Source of the DNA: Blepharisma japonicum
Lineage: Eukaryota; Ciliophora; Heterotrichea; Heterotrichida; Blepharismidae
Length of the DNA: 64,000 nucleotides
Direction of reading: 5' to 3'
NCBI GenBank assembly: GCA_949751835.1
Contig: CATKHK010000047.1
Coordinates: 1-64,000 of the forward strand
Part shown: in pieces, positions 53,628-63,175 of the stretch
How positions within the stretch are numbered: the stretch's first letter is position 1
How the letters are laid out: each line of letters begins with the position of its first letter
Notes under the pieces: generated by a model
Told to the model about the DNA's origin: nothing
Database searches by the model: none
The model's input: the letters and a program-made list of their open reading frames with translations, nothing else
Translations under genes and position numbers: made by a program

Positions 53628-54257
53628 ATGGATTGTTTATTGAACTTTGAACGAAAACTTGAAAGAAAAAGCGAGATATTTTATCTGTTTCCTGCTTTGC
53701 CTTCATTTGTTCTGTTTGTTGCGAGTATGTTTACAGCAGTTATTATTTTTACGAATTATTCAGAATTTTATGATTGCTCATCCGCCAACAATGAGCTTTG
53801 AGAGTTTTTACTTGGGGAAATGATAGCATATTACACATATATAATTATCTATGCCAATGTGCTCTTATCTGTTTTTCCTATTCTTTCAAGAATTTCAGTT
53901 ACTCTTTTATTGACAATCTGCACAATTTTATTTATGATTGCTTGGAATATCTATGGGATTTATGCAATTTCTAGATCAAGCTGCGTATTATTTATTTAGG
54001 AAGATACTGTTTATTATTCCTTATCAGCTGTGCTTATAGCTATCACTTTTTTATTGCTTTTGGCGAAAACAGGGTATTTTCTTTATATTTTGATAAGGCC
54101 GAAGAAAAGCGCGCCATTTCCTGAACAAATCATTCCTGAAGGTGTGCATAATATGAGTAAAGAAGAAGTTTTTGAGTCTGTAAAAAATCAGCAAACAGGA
54201 TCCCCAAAGCCAAGTTTAAGTAAAGAGGAGAAAATGCAAGAAGAAAATATTGATTAA
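53628..54257 (+). CDS. Four-TM membrane protein with charged tail
   Basis: 204 residues with one 15-nt intron (53985-53999). ATG at 53628, only 36 bp after the previous stop, TAA at 54255-54257. One UGA-Trp lies in the loop before helix 2 (NNELWEFLL). Four hydrophobic segments are visible: LFPALPSFVLFVASMFTAVI, YTYIIIYANVLLSVFPIL, LLTICTILFMIAWNIYGIYA and LSAVLIAITFLLLLAKTGYF. A cytosolic tail of about 50 residues follows, with PKKSAPFPEQ and a Glu/Lys-rich end. No family recognised. With the DHHC and six-TM genes it forms a tight same-strand run. Confidence 0.7.
53985..53999 (+). other. 15-nt intron in four-TM gene
   Basis: GTATTATTTATTTAG. Splicing joins RSSC to EDTVYY before the last membrane helix; retention gives an in-frame TAG. 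Adenine at position 10. Confidence 0.88.
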
Positions 54258-54641
54258 GATATGGCAAATATTTTAAAAAGCTATAAATTTGAAAAATTAA
54301 TATTAATTTTGGAGTGGTATTAATAAGGAAAAATCATATAGAGTTTCCAAGTTTTAATGCTTTATTATCATATTAAATCGATCAATTAGGGATCGGTCTA
54401 TTTATAGTTTCAACTTGATCCTATTATAAAGATAAATATTAATAAAACGCCTGAAAAAATCTATTTTATCAATTGATAGGTTTTATCATAAATGAAGAAT
54501 TATTTTTAAGCTGATGTCTAAAAGATTTTACATGGAATGAATGATAGCTTTAAGTATTATTGTATTATTAGAATATACTCAATAATGGTAAATTAATTAA
54601 ATCTTGTCCAAAAATAAAAATTTGATATAGCCTCCTGAAAA
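54258..54641. other. Convergent intergenic region
   Basis: About 380 AT-rich bases between the 3' ends of a plus-strand and a minus-strand gene. A short near-palindromic string is formed by ATCGATCAATTAGGGATCGGT near 54376. No RNA gene or frame recognised. Confidence 0.5.
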
Positions 54642-56279
54642 TTACCTATTATTAGAATTTATCACTTGTTTTGCAGAGAATAGCACATCTGCAATTGTTT
54701 CCGGATACTTTCTCGACTCCCAAAACCAAGCAGTTACCTTAATACTTTTCAATTTCGAACCTGCTAACAAACTAAACACATTTCCCATATAATTTAGTGA
54801 CTCATTCGCAAACTCCACCCCTCTCTGGTTGCACAAATCATTCCACGGATAAATTTTATTTGAGCTTACATCAAGTGACGACAGATGTTCATTATTTCTG
54901 ATGCTAAGTAAAATCATTTCTAAATCTTTCCATTCAATTAAATTCCCTGTCAGCGAAAGAATATTTATTGCTCTATTTTCTGCTAAGCCTTCTGCAATTG
55001 ATTTATATTCCTCTTTCCCAAGCCTGATATTCTCGATTTTTAGTATATTAATAGAGGAATTTTGGGAAAATAAATGATATAAAGATTGCCGTAATTCTTC
55101 ACCTTTATATTGTGTAACTTCTGGGTCTAAATTTAAAGCACTTTTATGTATTGCAATACATGCTTCTTTTATAGATATATTGCAGGCTAAACCTTCTACT
55201 ACATGGACAAGGTTTTTAGTTTGAGTGGCTGGATCTGTTCTAATATGCAGCATTTCTCTAATTTCAATACTTTGCAAAGTAGTGTTTTCCTGCAATAAAT
55301 TTTTAAATATCGCATACCCTGCTTCTAAAAATGAGCACTCCTGAAGCTTTAAAACTTTAGCCCCTTTGTTGCGTCTTAAAGTTTGGAAAATAATCATTGC
55401 AGTTATTGTATTAAATCCTCGTTTTATTTCAATTTCGGATATTGAGGTATTTGTCATAAACATTTGATTTCAGTATTGTCCTGCTTCACGGTCAAGATCA
55501 AGACTGTCTAAAATCAGTTTAGTTATGCAGTTATTTTTCGAGAGTCCTACAATAAGTGCTGAGGAGTAGCTTTCAAGGTATCCAGATAAAGAATAAGTTG
55601 TTATGGTTTCGTTCTGATAAAGAAGATAGTTATGGCTTATTGCTGATTGTGCAGTTGAGGGAGCATATGAAGTTCCTTCGTTACTATTTTCTCCTTCCTC
55701 TGGGGACGTGGGGCGCGGATCGAAGCAGATATGTAGGGTTGTTAATGTTTTGTTTACAGTCAAGGCTTTCTCAAGAAGGTTTAACTGGGCTACATCATTG
55801 TATTTAAAACTCAATTCTTTTATATACATATTAGCTTCAATTCCTTTGCAAAATAGTTCAAATGCCTTATCTGTAAAGCAAAACTTTATTGATAGACTTT
55901 CAACTTTAGCAACTTTCCAATATAACGCTCACTTAGGTAGCTCAAAAAAGTCTAGACCAACACCATAAAACGTCACATTTTCCTTTTGCATTAAGCTCAT
56001 GGCAATAGCATTGCTTAGTTTTTCACTTTTCGCATCTACTAAAAATAGCTTAAACACAATTGATTTGATTTTTTTATTTTTTGCAAGAGCTTCACCTGCT
56101 TTAGTGATCCATTTTAAGTCTCTATCGAACTTTTGTGAATCAAGTGTATATCTTTCCTTAGAAGATTTTATTTCCTTTAGTTCAATCATAACTGGGTCTG
56201 GAGCACTTGTTATTACGCCCATTTTAGTTAAAATTAAGAATATTTTCAAATTTGATAATAATTCATCAAGATAATCCAT
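54642..56279 (-). CDS. Leucine-rich repeat protein (RNI-like)
   Basis: 545 residues in one frame, ATG at 56279, TAA at 54642, with UGA-Trp codons at about 55929 and 55470. The body is a series of LRRs of the ribonuclease-inhibitor type, 27-30 residues each: IKSIVFKLFLVDAKSEKLSN, IKELSFKYNDVAQLNLLEKA, ITKLILDSLDLD, IEIREMLHIRTD, INILKIENIRLGKEEYK, INILSLTGNLIEWKDLEM, LSSLDVSSNKI, IKVTAWFWE. There is no signal peptide, kinase, NACHT or F-box, so it is probably a cytosolic or ciliary adaptor, a common class in ciliates. Confidence 0.82.
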
Positions 56280-56626
56280 GCAATTGCTTTATTGTTATTT
56301 CTTTTATAATAAAATAACAAATTATTAATTATCACTAAACTAAGCAAAATATTTATTTTATATAAACATTATGATTATAATGCTCTCTTTCCAATCATTC
56401 TTCATATTTAATATGCAAAAGTATTTCAATATGCAATAATATAGAGTATCATTCAATTTATAATAAAATTTAGTATTTTTTCTCATATTTGAAAACCACT
56501 TTAAGACAGAATGGAAATATTTCAATTTTCCTTTCTCTAATCAAATAAAACTGTTAGAACTTAATTGTATTTAGAATTAATTAAATTCTAACTTTTTTCC
56601 AAACTAATTTATTTTTAATAATAATT
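56280..56626. other. Divergent intergenic region
   Basis: About 350 AT-rich bases between head-to-head genes (LRR on minus, SHIPPO-repeat on plus). Nothing else recognised. Confidence 0.55.
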
Positions 56627-57442
56627 ATGCAAGAGACAACTCAAAAATCAAGCCTTTCTCATTCTCATCACAATTCTGAAGGATTTATCAATTTAGAAAT
56701 AGGTCCTGGCAGCTATGAAATATCAAGCCCAATTGGAGCGACTTCAATGCTTTATAAAAACTCCCCACAAGTTACCATTTCAAATTCCAAAATTCCCAAA
56801 AATCAGTATATAAGCAAGCCTTTATCTCATTTACTTCTCGGCTCTCAGTCCCCAGGCTTCAATATTTACTCTCCCAACACCTCACTTACATATAGATCCG
56901 AGACAAAATTTACGTTTCCAAAATCCACGCGTGAATCAACTTTCATTAAATCTCAGCTAGATAGATCTCCAGGGCCTATTTATAATTCTCCTAAGCCTAT
57001 AACTAAATCAGTGAATTTCTCAAAGGCAAAAAGATATAAATTATTTGAAGGATATGATTCTCCATCACCAACTTCTTATAACCCGAAAATCTTATCATCA
57101 AGTTCGATGGTTACTATTAAATCAGCTCAAAAAACTGACAAAATCTATGCAAAAAACTATGAAAGATATCTAAAAGGAAAATTAAGTCCAGGTCCTGGGT
57201 GTTATAGCTTGCAAAGTTTCAGCAATTTAATAAAAGGTGGAATATTTTCAAGAGTCGGCAGAGATGCTGGAGAAAGTAAACTATAGTTAGAATTACCAAA
57301 ATTGCCTGGCCCAGGAGATTATGAGACAGAGCGGAAAAATAAAACTGAAAAAGGATCATTTAATAAAGGCAAAAAAAAGCTAGATGTAAGAGACTGTAAA
57401 CTTTATTTAGACGCTAAATCATTTGAGCTATTCAAGAATTAA
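56627..57442 (+). CDS. SHIPPO/STPGR-repeat protein
   Basis: 266 residues with one 15-nt intron (57276-57290), ATG at 56627, TAA at 57440-57442. It contains about six Pro-Gly-rich repeats: IGPGSYEI, SQSPGFNIY, RSPGPIYNSP, DSPSPTSYNP, LSPGPGCYSL and, after the intron, LPGPGDYET. These are STPGR (SHIPPO) repeats, found in sperm-tail and ciliary proteins that bind inside doublet microtubules. A role in the axoneme or cortical microtubules is likely. The ZCCHC10 gene starts only 23 bp after the stop. Confidence 0.88.
57276..57290 (+). other. 15-nt intron in SHIPPO-repeat gene
   Basis: GTAAACTATAGTTAG. Splicing adds a further PGPGxY repeat to the C-terminus; retention gives an in-frame TAG. Adenine at position 10. 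Confidence 0.9.
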
Positions 57443-57465
57443 TTAAAATAAATAGAATCAATAAT

Positions 57466-57873
57466 ATGGGTAAAAAGCTGAAACAAGCACTTCCAGGGGT
57501 TGTACAATGTCAAAGATGCCTCGAGTATGGGCATTGAAGTTATGAATGCAAAAATCAAAGAACTTATGTGTTTAGGCCAAGCGCATCTATGCAATTCCAT
57601 AACCCTGATTTAAAGCCTGACATTTCTGCTGAAAAGCCTCCAAAGATACCTAAAGTTACTGATGGAGACAAAAGGAGAGGAGTTCCGGAAGATAGTAGTA
57701 GCAGTGAACAAGAAAATATTAAGTTGCCTATAAAACGAGCAAAGGAGTCAAGCAGCTCTTCAAGCTCCTCAGGGTCATCAGGATCTTCAAGCAGTGGCTC
57801 TTCAGGGTCTGGAAGTGAGTCAGGGTCAGAATCAGGATCTTCATCTTATAGCTCAGAATCAGATAAAGAATAA
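57466..57873 (+). CDS. Zinc-knuckle protein, ZCCHC10-like
   Basis: 135 residues, ATG at 57466, TAA at 57871-57873. The zinc knuckle is VVQCQRCLEYGHWSYEC (C-x2-C-x4-H-x4-C), whose Trp is UGA at 57535-57537; the following NQRTYVFRPSAS matches the ZCCHC10 signature. The C-terminus is a Ser/Gly/Glu low-complexity tract. ZCCHC10 is a small nuclear RNA-processing-associated protein. Without UGA as Trp, the knuckle would be lost and only the tail kept. It follows the SHIPPO gene by 23 bp, close enough for readthrough or a shared untranslated region. Confidence 0.92.
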
Positions 57874-58356
57874 ATTATCAAGCTTGATGTTTTTGAATAT
57901 AAATTTCACGGATAAATAAGTATCTATCTTTTGACTTAGAACTCTACTCATTTAATAGCAAGCATATTTTCCTATTATCAAATAGAAAGGCTTTAAAAAT
58001 TATTTAGTTTAAATAGAGATAAGCTGAAGCTCAATTACTATTGTATTTGTTTTTAAAATGTATGTATCACAGAAATTTTTTTACCAAGAATTATTTTTGT
58101 TTGCTTCTCACTATTAAATTGAAAGGAGTTAAACTAAATTTGCTTTATTAGTAAAATTTTAGGTTACTAGAGTTTCTTTTTGAGCTCAAAAGGCATTATT
58201 ACTGATTTCAATTGACTACTTATTGATATTAGGAGGTCGGCCATAAAAATTCTACAGTAACTACCACATTTAAGTTTAATTAAATCTACACATTTCAATC
58301 TCTTCCCTCATTTTATAGCACCTGTAATTATTTCAAATATCCTATTAAAATTAGCC
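57874..58356. other. Convergent intergenic region
   Basis: About 480 AT-rich bases between the 3' ends of ZCCHC10 (plus) and prohibitin (minus). A slightly GC-richer patch near 58228-58245 (AGGAGGTCGGCC) stands out but has no recognisable structure. No frame supported. Confidence 0.5.
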
Positions 58357-59175
58357 TTAAACTGGAATATTAAGAAGATTTGCATTCCCACCAGGTAAGT
58401 ATGTAATATTTGGTGCCTTTGATAAGCTTCCTGCAATATTTTTCGCTGCTTCGATTCTTCTGATTTCCAAAAGTCCGCTACCGTGAGTCTTAATAGCTTC
58501 TGACACAAGTCTTGCAGCGTCAGCTTCTCCTTCAGCCCTTATAATTGCAGCTTTTCTTTCTTGTTCTCTTTTCATGACCAAGAATTTGGCTCTTTCAGCA
58601 TCTTGTTGAGCGACTTGCTTCTGTTCACAAGCAGCAGTAAATTCAGGACCAAAGTTCAAGTGTGTGATAGCGACATCATCAAGAACTATATGGAACTCAT
58701 TAGCTCTTTGTGTAAGTCTTTCTCTGATTTCGTGTGAAACTTGTTCTCTTTGAGTAAGAAGTTGTTCTGCGTTGTATTGAGCAACAATGGACTTCAAAAC
58801 TTCATTTCCAATAGATGGTAAGACACGCTCATCGTAATCTTTTCCCAAATTTAGGTAAATTGATGGCAGAAATGCTGGGTCAGGTCTATACAAAAATCTG
58901 AGGTCAATGTTAACCATTTGCAGATCCTTTGTACCTGTCTTGGAGTTGATGGTTTTAGCTGTTGTGCGGATCTCAAAAAAGATAGGCCATTGGATAAACG
59001 GGACCATAAAGTGGATTCCTTCTCCGAACACATCAGGCTTGATACCTTTGAATCTGTCAAATACCAAGGCTCGTTCGCCACCGTCAACAAAGTAGCAGAA
59101 CTTGTTTATTCCAAAACTTGATAAAAGTAATAAACCTCCTAATGTGCCTAGCTTATTAAGGACCTTTTCAGCCAT
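58357..59175 (-). CDS. PHB1: Prohibitin-1
   Basis: 272 residues, normal length for the family, ATG at 59175, TAA at 58357, no intron found. An N-terminal hydrophobic anchor (residues 11-28) leads to the SPFH/band-7 domain: GGERALVFDRFKGIKPDVFG, EGIHFMVPFIQWP, INIDLRFLYRP-type strand, YDERVLPSIGNEVLKSIVAQ. A C-terminal coiled coil follows (AERAKFLVMKREQERKAAII, RAEGEADAA) with the end NITYLPGG. It forms ring complexes with PHB2 in the mitochondrial inner membrane, stabilising m-AAA proteases and cristae. It is head-to-head with a REEP-type gene. Confidence 0.97.
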   Translation of the reverse strand: MAEKVLNKLGTLGGLLLLSSFGINKFCYFVDGGERALVFDRFKGIKPDVFGEGIHFMVPFIQWPIFFEIRTTAKTINSKTGTKDLQMVNIDLRFLYRPDPAFLPSIYLNLGKDYDERVLPSIGNEVLKSIVAQYNAEQLLTQREQVSHEIRERLTQRANEFHIVLDDVAITHLNFGPEFTAACEQKQVAQQDAERAKFLVMKREQERKAAIIRAEGEADAARLVSEAIKTHGSGLLEIRRIEAAKNIAGSLSKAPNITYLPGGNANLLNIPV

Positions 59176-59248
59176 ATTTTATATACCTAAAATTAGAGGC
59201 TTTTCATTAGAGATTGTTAACATTTTTAAAGTAAATAAAATTAAGAAA
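59176..59248. promoter_or_regulatory. 73-bp bidirectional promoter region
   Basis: The ATGs of prohibitin (minus) and the REEP/DP1 gene (plus) are 73 bp apart, so this AT-rich spacer must hold both start regions. No specific motif identified. Confidence 0.6.
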
Positions 59249-59707
59249 ATGTTGGACACCTTGATGATATTTTTATAGTAATTTCCAAATAGTTTTCTTG
59301 CAGCAGACTTTTATCCAGCATATTCATCACTGAAAGCCTATAAAGAAACAGAAGCTACAGGCTCACTTGATTTCTGGCATAAGTTTTGGATAGTCCGGTC
59401 TTTGCTTTTATTGTTTGAGTACTTGTTTGAATCGTTGCTTTTGAAAATACCAATATTTTATATTGGAAGGTTTGCGCTTTTTGTATTTTTGAGTGTTTTT
59501 GGAGGGGCTGGGCTTATATATGATTCTTGTTTAGGCCCATTCTTGGAAACTTATCAGGAAAGTATTGACAAAGGGATAGCATTTATATTTGACCTAGGAT
59601 CTGCATCATTTAGGAAAGTCTTAGGATCGATAAGAGACTTGCTTTTACATCAATTCCACGAATTTATAAATTTAAGTCTGGGGAAAAAAACTAACGAAAA
59701 TAACTAA
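59249..59707 (+). CDS. TB2/DP1/HVA22 (REEP) membrane-shaping protein
   Basis: 147 residues with a 15-nt intron (59278-59292) after codon 9. ATG at 59249, TAA at 59705-59707. The family core is complete: FYPAYSSLKAYKETEATGSL, DFWHKFWIVRSLLLLFEYLF, then two hydrophobic hairpins (LLLKIPIFYIGRFALFVF, FGGAGLIYDSCLGPFL), and an amphipathic helix (FHEFINLSLGKK). These proteins bend and tubulate the ER. The first nine residues come from a separate mini-exon. Confidence 0.93.
59278..59292 (+). other. 15-nt intron in REEP gene
   Basis: GTAATTTCCAAATAG. It splits a Tyr codon and joins MLDTLMIFLY to FLAADFYPAYSS; retention gives an in-frame TAG at once. Adenine at position 10. Confidence 0.92.
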
Positions 59708-59967
59708 TTATGACAAATACGGATTATAGTTAATCTTTAAATTAAATGCATTAGGATTTTTCTTCTATTAAAAAATCATATATTTGGGCATGGACAGTAA
59801 AGATAAATAATTTCAAATTTTCTAGTTAAAAAGGCCTAAAACCGCTAATAATTTCGAAACTTATACATATAATCTCTAATTTTAAGTCTAATTGATAGCT
59901 AGATTTCCTAAAGGCACCATACTTTTTCCAGATTTTAACAGCATAATATTAAATATCCATTATATTC

Positions 59968-61521
59968 TTACTTATTAGTTGGCTTATTTGCCACCACCTT
60001 TGTGAGGTTAGGAATTGCAGCTCTCCACGACATATCCTTATCATGATACAAGTTAAACGGATAAATCTTGCTGCACCAGTCTTCAAAAATCAGTTCATCA
60101 GATGGCCTTGTTGACCCCCATTCAAAGAAATAAAACGATTCTTCTTTTTTCTGAATTGAGTCAATTTTTTGTATACAGGCTTGGACAAGCCCAGGCATTG
60201 AGCTTTCAGCTTTTTCTATCTTTTCAAGATTAATCCCTTTAGTTATGTCAGGGAAAAGTCCTCTATGAGTCAGTTTAGTGAAAACACGTTCAATTTCTTT
60301 GAGCTGGGAGCTGACTTTTCGGGTTACGAAATAAATTAAAACGACAATAATTAAAAAAGTGATAATAGCGATAGCAATAACAATCCAAAAAATAGTTCAA
60401 TAAGTAGTATCATATTTATCTTTCATATGAGAAATTGGTTGTCTCGCCTCCGAACGATATGCACAAGTTAATAAATAATGTGAGGCTTTTGTAAACCCTT
60501 GAGGGATAACTGGAGTTACAATTGTATAATACTCAGTCCCATTAATATCATAAAAGGTTTGAAATTCTTCATCAGACCCTGAAATCAGCGAATTCCAAGT
60601 ATTCAGGCTGACGCCAGTCTTGGTTTCATCATAAATTCTTATGGATGTCCCTAAATATGACCAAGAGTCCGGCATACAAATAATCATCCCTTCAGAAGAA
60701 ACCAGCATCATAAAGCCACTTTCTAGTATAACCACATTATTTATTTCGGTCGATAAATAAGCTAAGCTTAGATCTGCACCTGCTACCCCATAGATAGCGC
60801 TATTTACTATAAGTGCACAAGACGCTGTAATCATCCATACGCCAGTATCAGCGTCTGTATAAGGTTCTGTTATAATGACAGAACCGTCAGTTTTATTGGC
60901 TGCTTTGTAGTACCATTCTCTTACCAGTGGGGTGTAGCTTTGGTCAGAGTTTTTATAGCCTGGGTAATAATGGAAAAGCTCATCAATTTCAAATCCAAAG
61001 TAGATTCCGGAGTATTCTTCTCTGAAGATGTGAGGAAAAATTTTGTCCATAGCAGCTTGAGCATTCATTAGAGCTGTTCCTCCAGTACTCATATCATCAG
61101 AGTATTTTGATAGGAAAACCCCAGTAGAATAAGTATATGAGGTCCCATTTACATCTACAATCTGAGATGCAGGAATATCGTAATTTCATACTGGAGTACC
61201 TGCCACAACTGGAGCCTTAGTATAACTATTGTAGCCTAGAAGAATCATATCGATATCTCTTAGAACTTTGACAAAATTCATTGTATTTCCTAATTCTCGC
61301 TCTATAAAGGCTGCTTTTTCTCGGCCGAGATCACGCATTTGGTCTCGTAAAGAGTCTACGACGACAGTATCGGATCTATCGAGCATCTGATTTTTAAGTC
61401 AATCCAGCTGCAGCCTTGTAATTAAGATAAGAATACCAACTAGTAGAAATGAGGTGATTACGAATGCGACTTGCAGCTGCTGCCGCATAGTCCATTTGTT
61501 GAATCTGTCCATGAATCCCAT
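59968..61521 (-). CDS. Double-Cache sensor membrane protein, copy A
   Basis: 517 residues, ATG at 61521, TAA at 59968, several UGA-Trp. Short cytosolic N-terminus, TM1 (residues about 18-37, VAFVITSFLLVGILILITRL), a large outside dCache-type domain at about 40-350 (LVREWYYKAANKTDGSVIIT, EPYTDADTGVWMITASCALI, VNSAIYGVAGADLSL, EGMIICMP), TM2 at about 355-380, and a cytosolic tail of about 135 residues. The tail starts with a HAMP-like helix (RKVSSQLKEIERVF) and ends with EWGSTRPSDELIFEDW. The REWYYKA and PYxDAxT blocks are the ligand-pocket signature of dCache. No kinase, cyclase or methyl-accepting domain follows, so it probably signals through a partner. Tandem paralogue of copy B. Confidence 0.87.
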
Positions 61522-61574
61522 GTTTTATAATAACAGTTTTTAAAGGTATTAGTTGGTCTTACTTTAATTTTTTT

Positions 61575-63128
61575 TTATTTGAATAAATTAAACGGGTTTG
61601 ATATAGTTTCCAATTTCGGAATAATAAATCTCCAGCTCATTTCTTTGCCGTTGTAAAGATTAAAAGGATAAATTTTGTGGCATCAATTTTCATATAAAAA
61701 ACTATCGCATGGCCTTGTATCTCCCCACTCAAAGAATGAAAATTGTTCTTCTTGGTTCTTTAGCATATCCACAAATTTTTCACACCCATCCACCAGCGTT
61801 GGCATAAAATCCCTTGCTTTTTGAATTTTTTCTAGGCTGATTTTTTTTGTCATATCTGGGAAAAGTCCTCTATTTACAATTTTCAAAAAAAGTAGCTCAA
61901 ATTCTTTAAGATCTCTACTGAGGTTTTTGGTAGCAAAATAAATCAAAACAAGTGTGACCGCAAATGTGATGATTGCAACAGTAACTATGATCCAGAAAAT
62001 AATGTCATAAGTAGTTCTGAAGTTGTCTTTCATGTCTGATATAGGCTGATAAGCTTCTTTTTGCTTGACACACGTTAAGAGATAGTGAGTGATATTTGAG
62101 ATATTTTCATATGGGGTGACTTTAGCAACTGTCATATGATATTCAGTGCCGTTTATATCTGTGAATTTTTGAATATCTGTAGAACTCCCTTCAATAAAAT
62201 TATTCCATTGGGTTTCTGAGATTCCTGTTTTGGATTCCTCATAAATTCTTAAAGGGTCTCCCATATTGTTTCATGAGGCCGGCTTACTAATTACAAGCCC
62301 TTCATTAGAAACTAATAATATAAAACCACTGTCAAGTATTACTACACTGTTTATTTTTTCAGTTATTGTCGTTAATAAAACATCGGCGGCCACAACCCCA
62401 TAAACTGCATTATCAATGACAATTGCTTGAGAAATAGTGAACATCCATTTAAGAGATTCTGCATCTTGATAAGGCTGAGTAATGGCTGCATAGCTTGAGT
62501 TGTCATGGGCTTTATAGTACCATTCTCTTGTCAAAGGCGAGTAATCTGTTACATTGAATTTATGTCCAGGGTAAAAATGAAAAAGTTCGTCAGTCTCAAA
62601 TCCAGCATATATTGAATCAAATATATCCCTAAACAATTTAGGATAAAGCTTGTCCATTGCAGCATCCATAGCGACTAAGCTTTCACCAGCTGTGCTTAGT
62701 GAAGAGGCATATTTGGAATAAAAAACGCCTGTGTTGTAAGTTACATATTCCCCATTCTCTAAAACTTCAATTGATGAAGGGATGTTGTCATGCCATATAG
62801 GAGAGCCTGGAACAATAGGTGGAGGTGAGTATTGGTTGTGGCCCAATATAAGTAGCTCAAAATCTTTGAAAATTGATATAAATTTTATATAGCCTCTAAA
62901 CTCTGTTTGCACATAAGAAGCCATTTCTTGTCCCAAAATGCTTATATGATTATTCAAGGCCTTTCGCGTGAATGAATCAGATTTATTCGTCATTTTGCTT
63001 CGCAATCAGTCTAATTGGACTTGAGTTATAATAATCAGCACTCCAACAATAATCAAAGCTGTCGTGATAAAAGTAGTTTGAAGCTGCCTTCTAATAGGCC
63101 ACTTTTTATAGTCCTCTCTTATTCCCAT
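61575..63128 (-). CDS. Double-Cache sensor membrane protein, copy B
   Basis: 517 residues, exactly the length of copy A, ATG at 63128, TAA at 61575, with UGA-Trp at 63006-63008, 62268 region and 61683-61685. TM1 (TTALIIVGVLIIITQVQLDW), dCache domain (LTREWYYKAHDNSSYAAITQ, PYQDAESLKWMFTISQAIVI, NAVYGVVAADVLL), TM2 (IIFWIIVTVAIITFAVTLVL) and the same cytosolic tail (FFEWGDTRPCDSFLYENW, KIYPFNLYNGKEMSWRF). The loops of the outer domain differ most from copy A, suggesting different ligands. 53 bp separate its stop from the start of copy A, and 47 bp separate its start from the divergent neighbour. Confidence 0.87.
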
Positions 63129-63175
63129 AATAATTTTTAAATCTTTTAGAATTCCCCTACGATGCAGCTATTAAA
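63129..63175. promoter_or_regulatory. 47-bp bidirectional promoter region
   Basis: The shortest head-to-head gap in the window, between Cache copy B (minus) and the coiled-coil gene (plus). It must contain both start regions. No motif identified. Confidence 0.55.
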
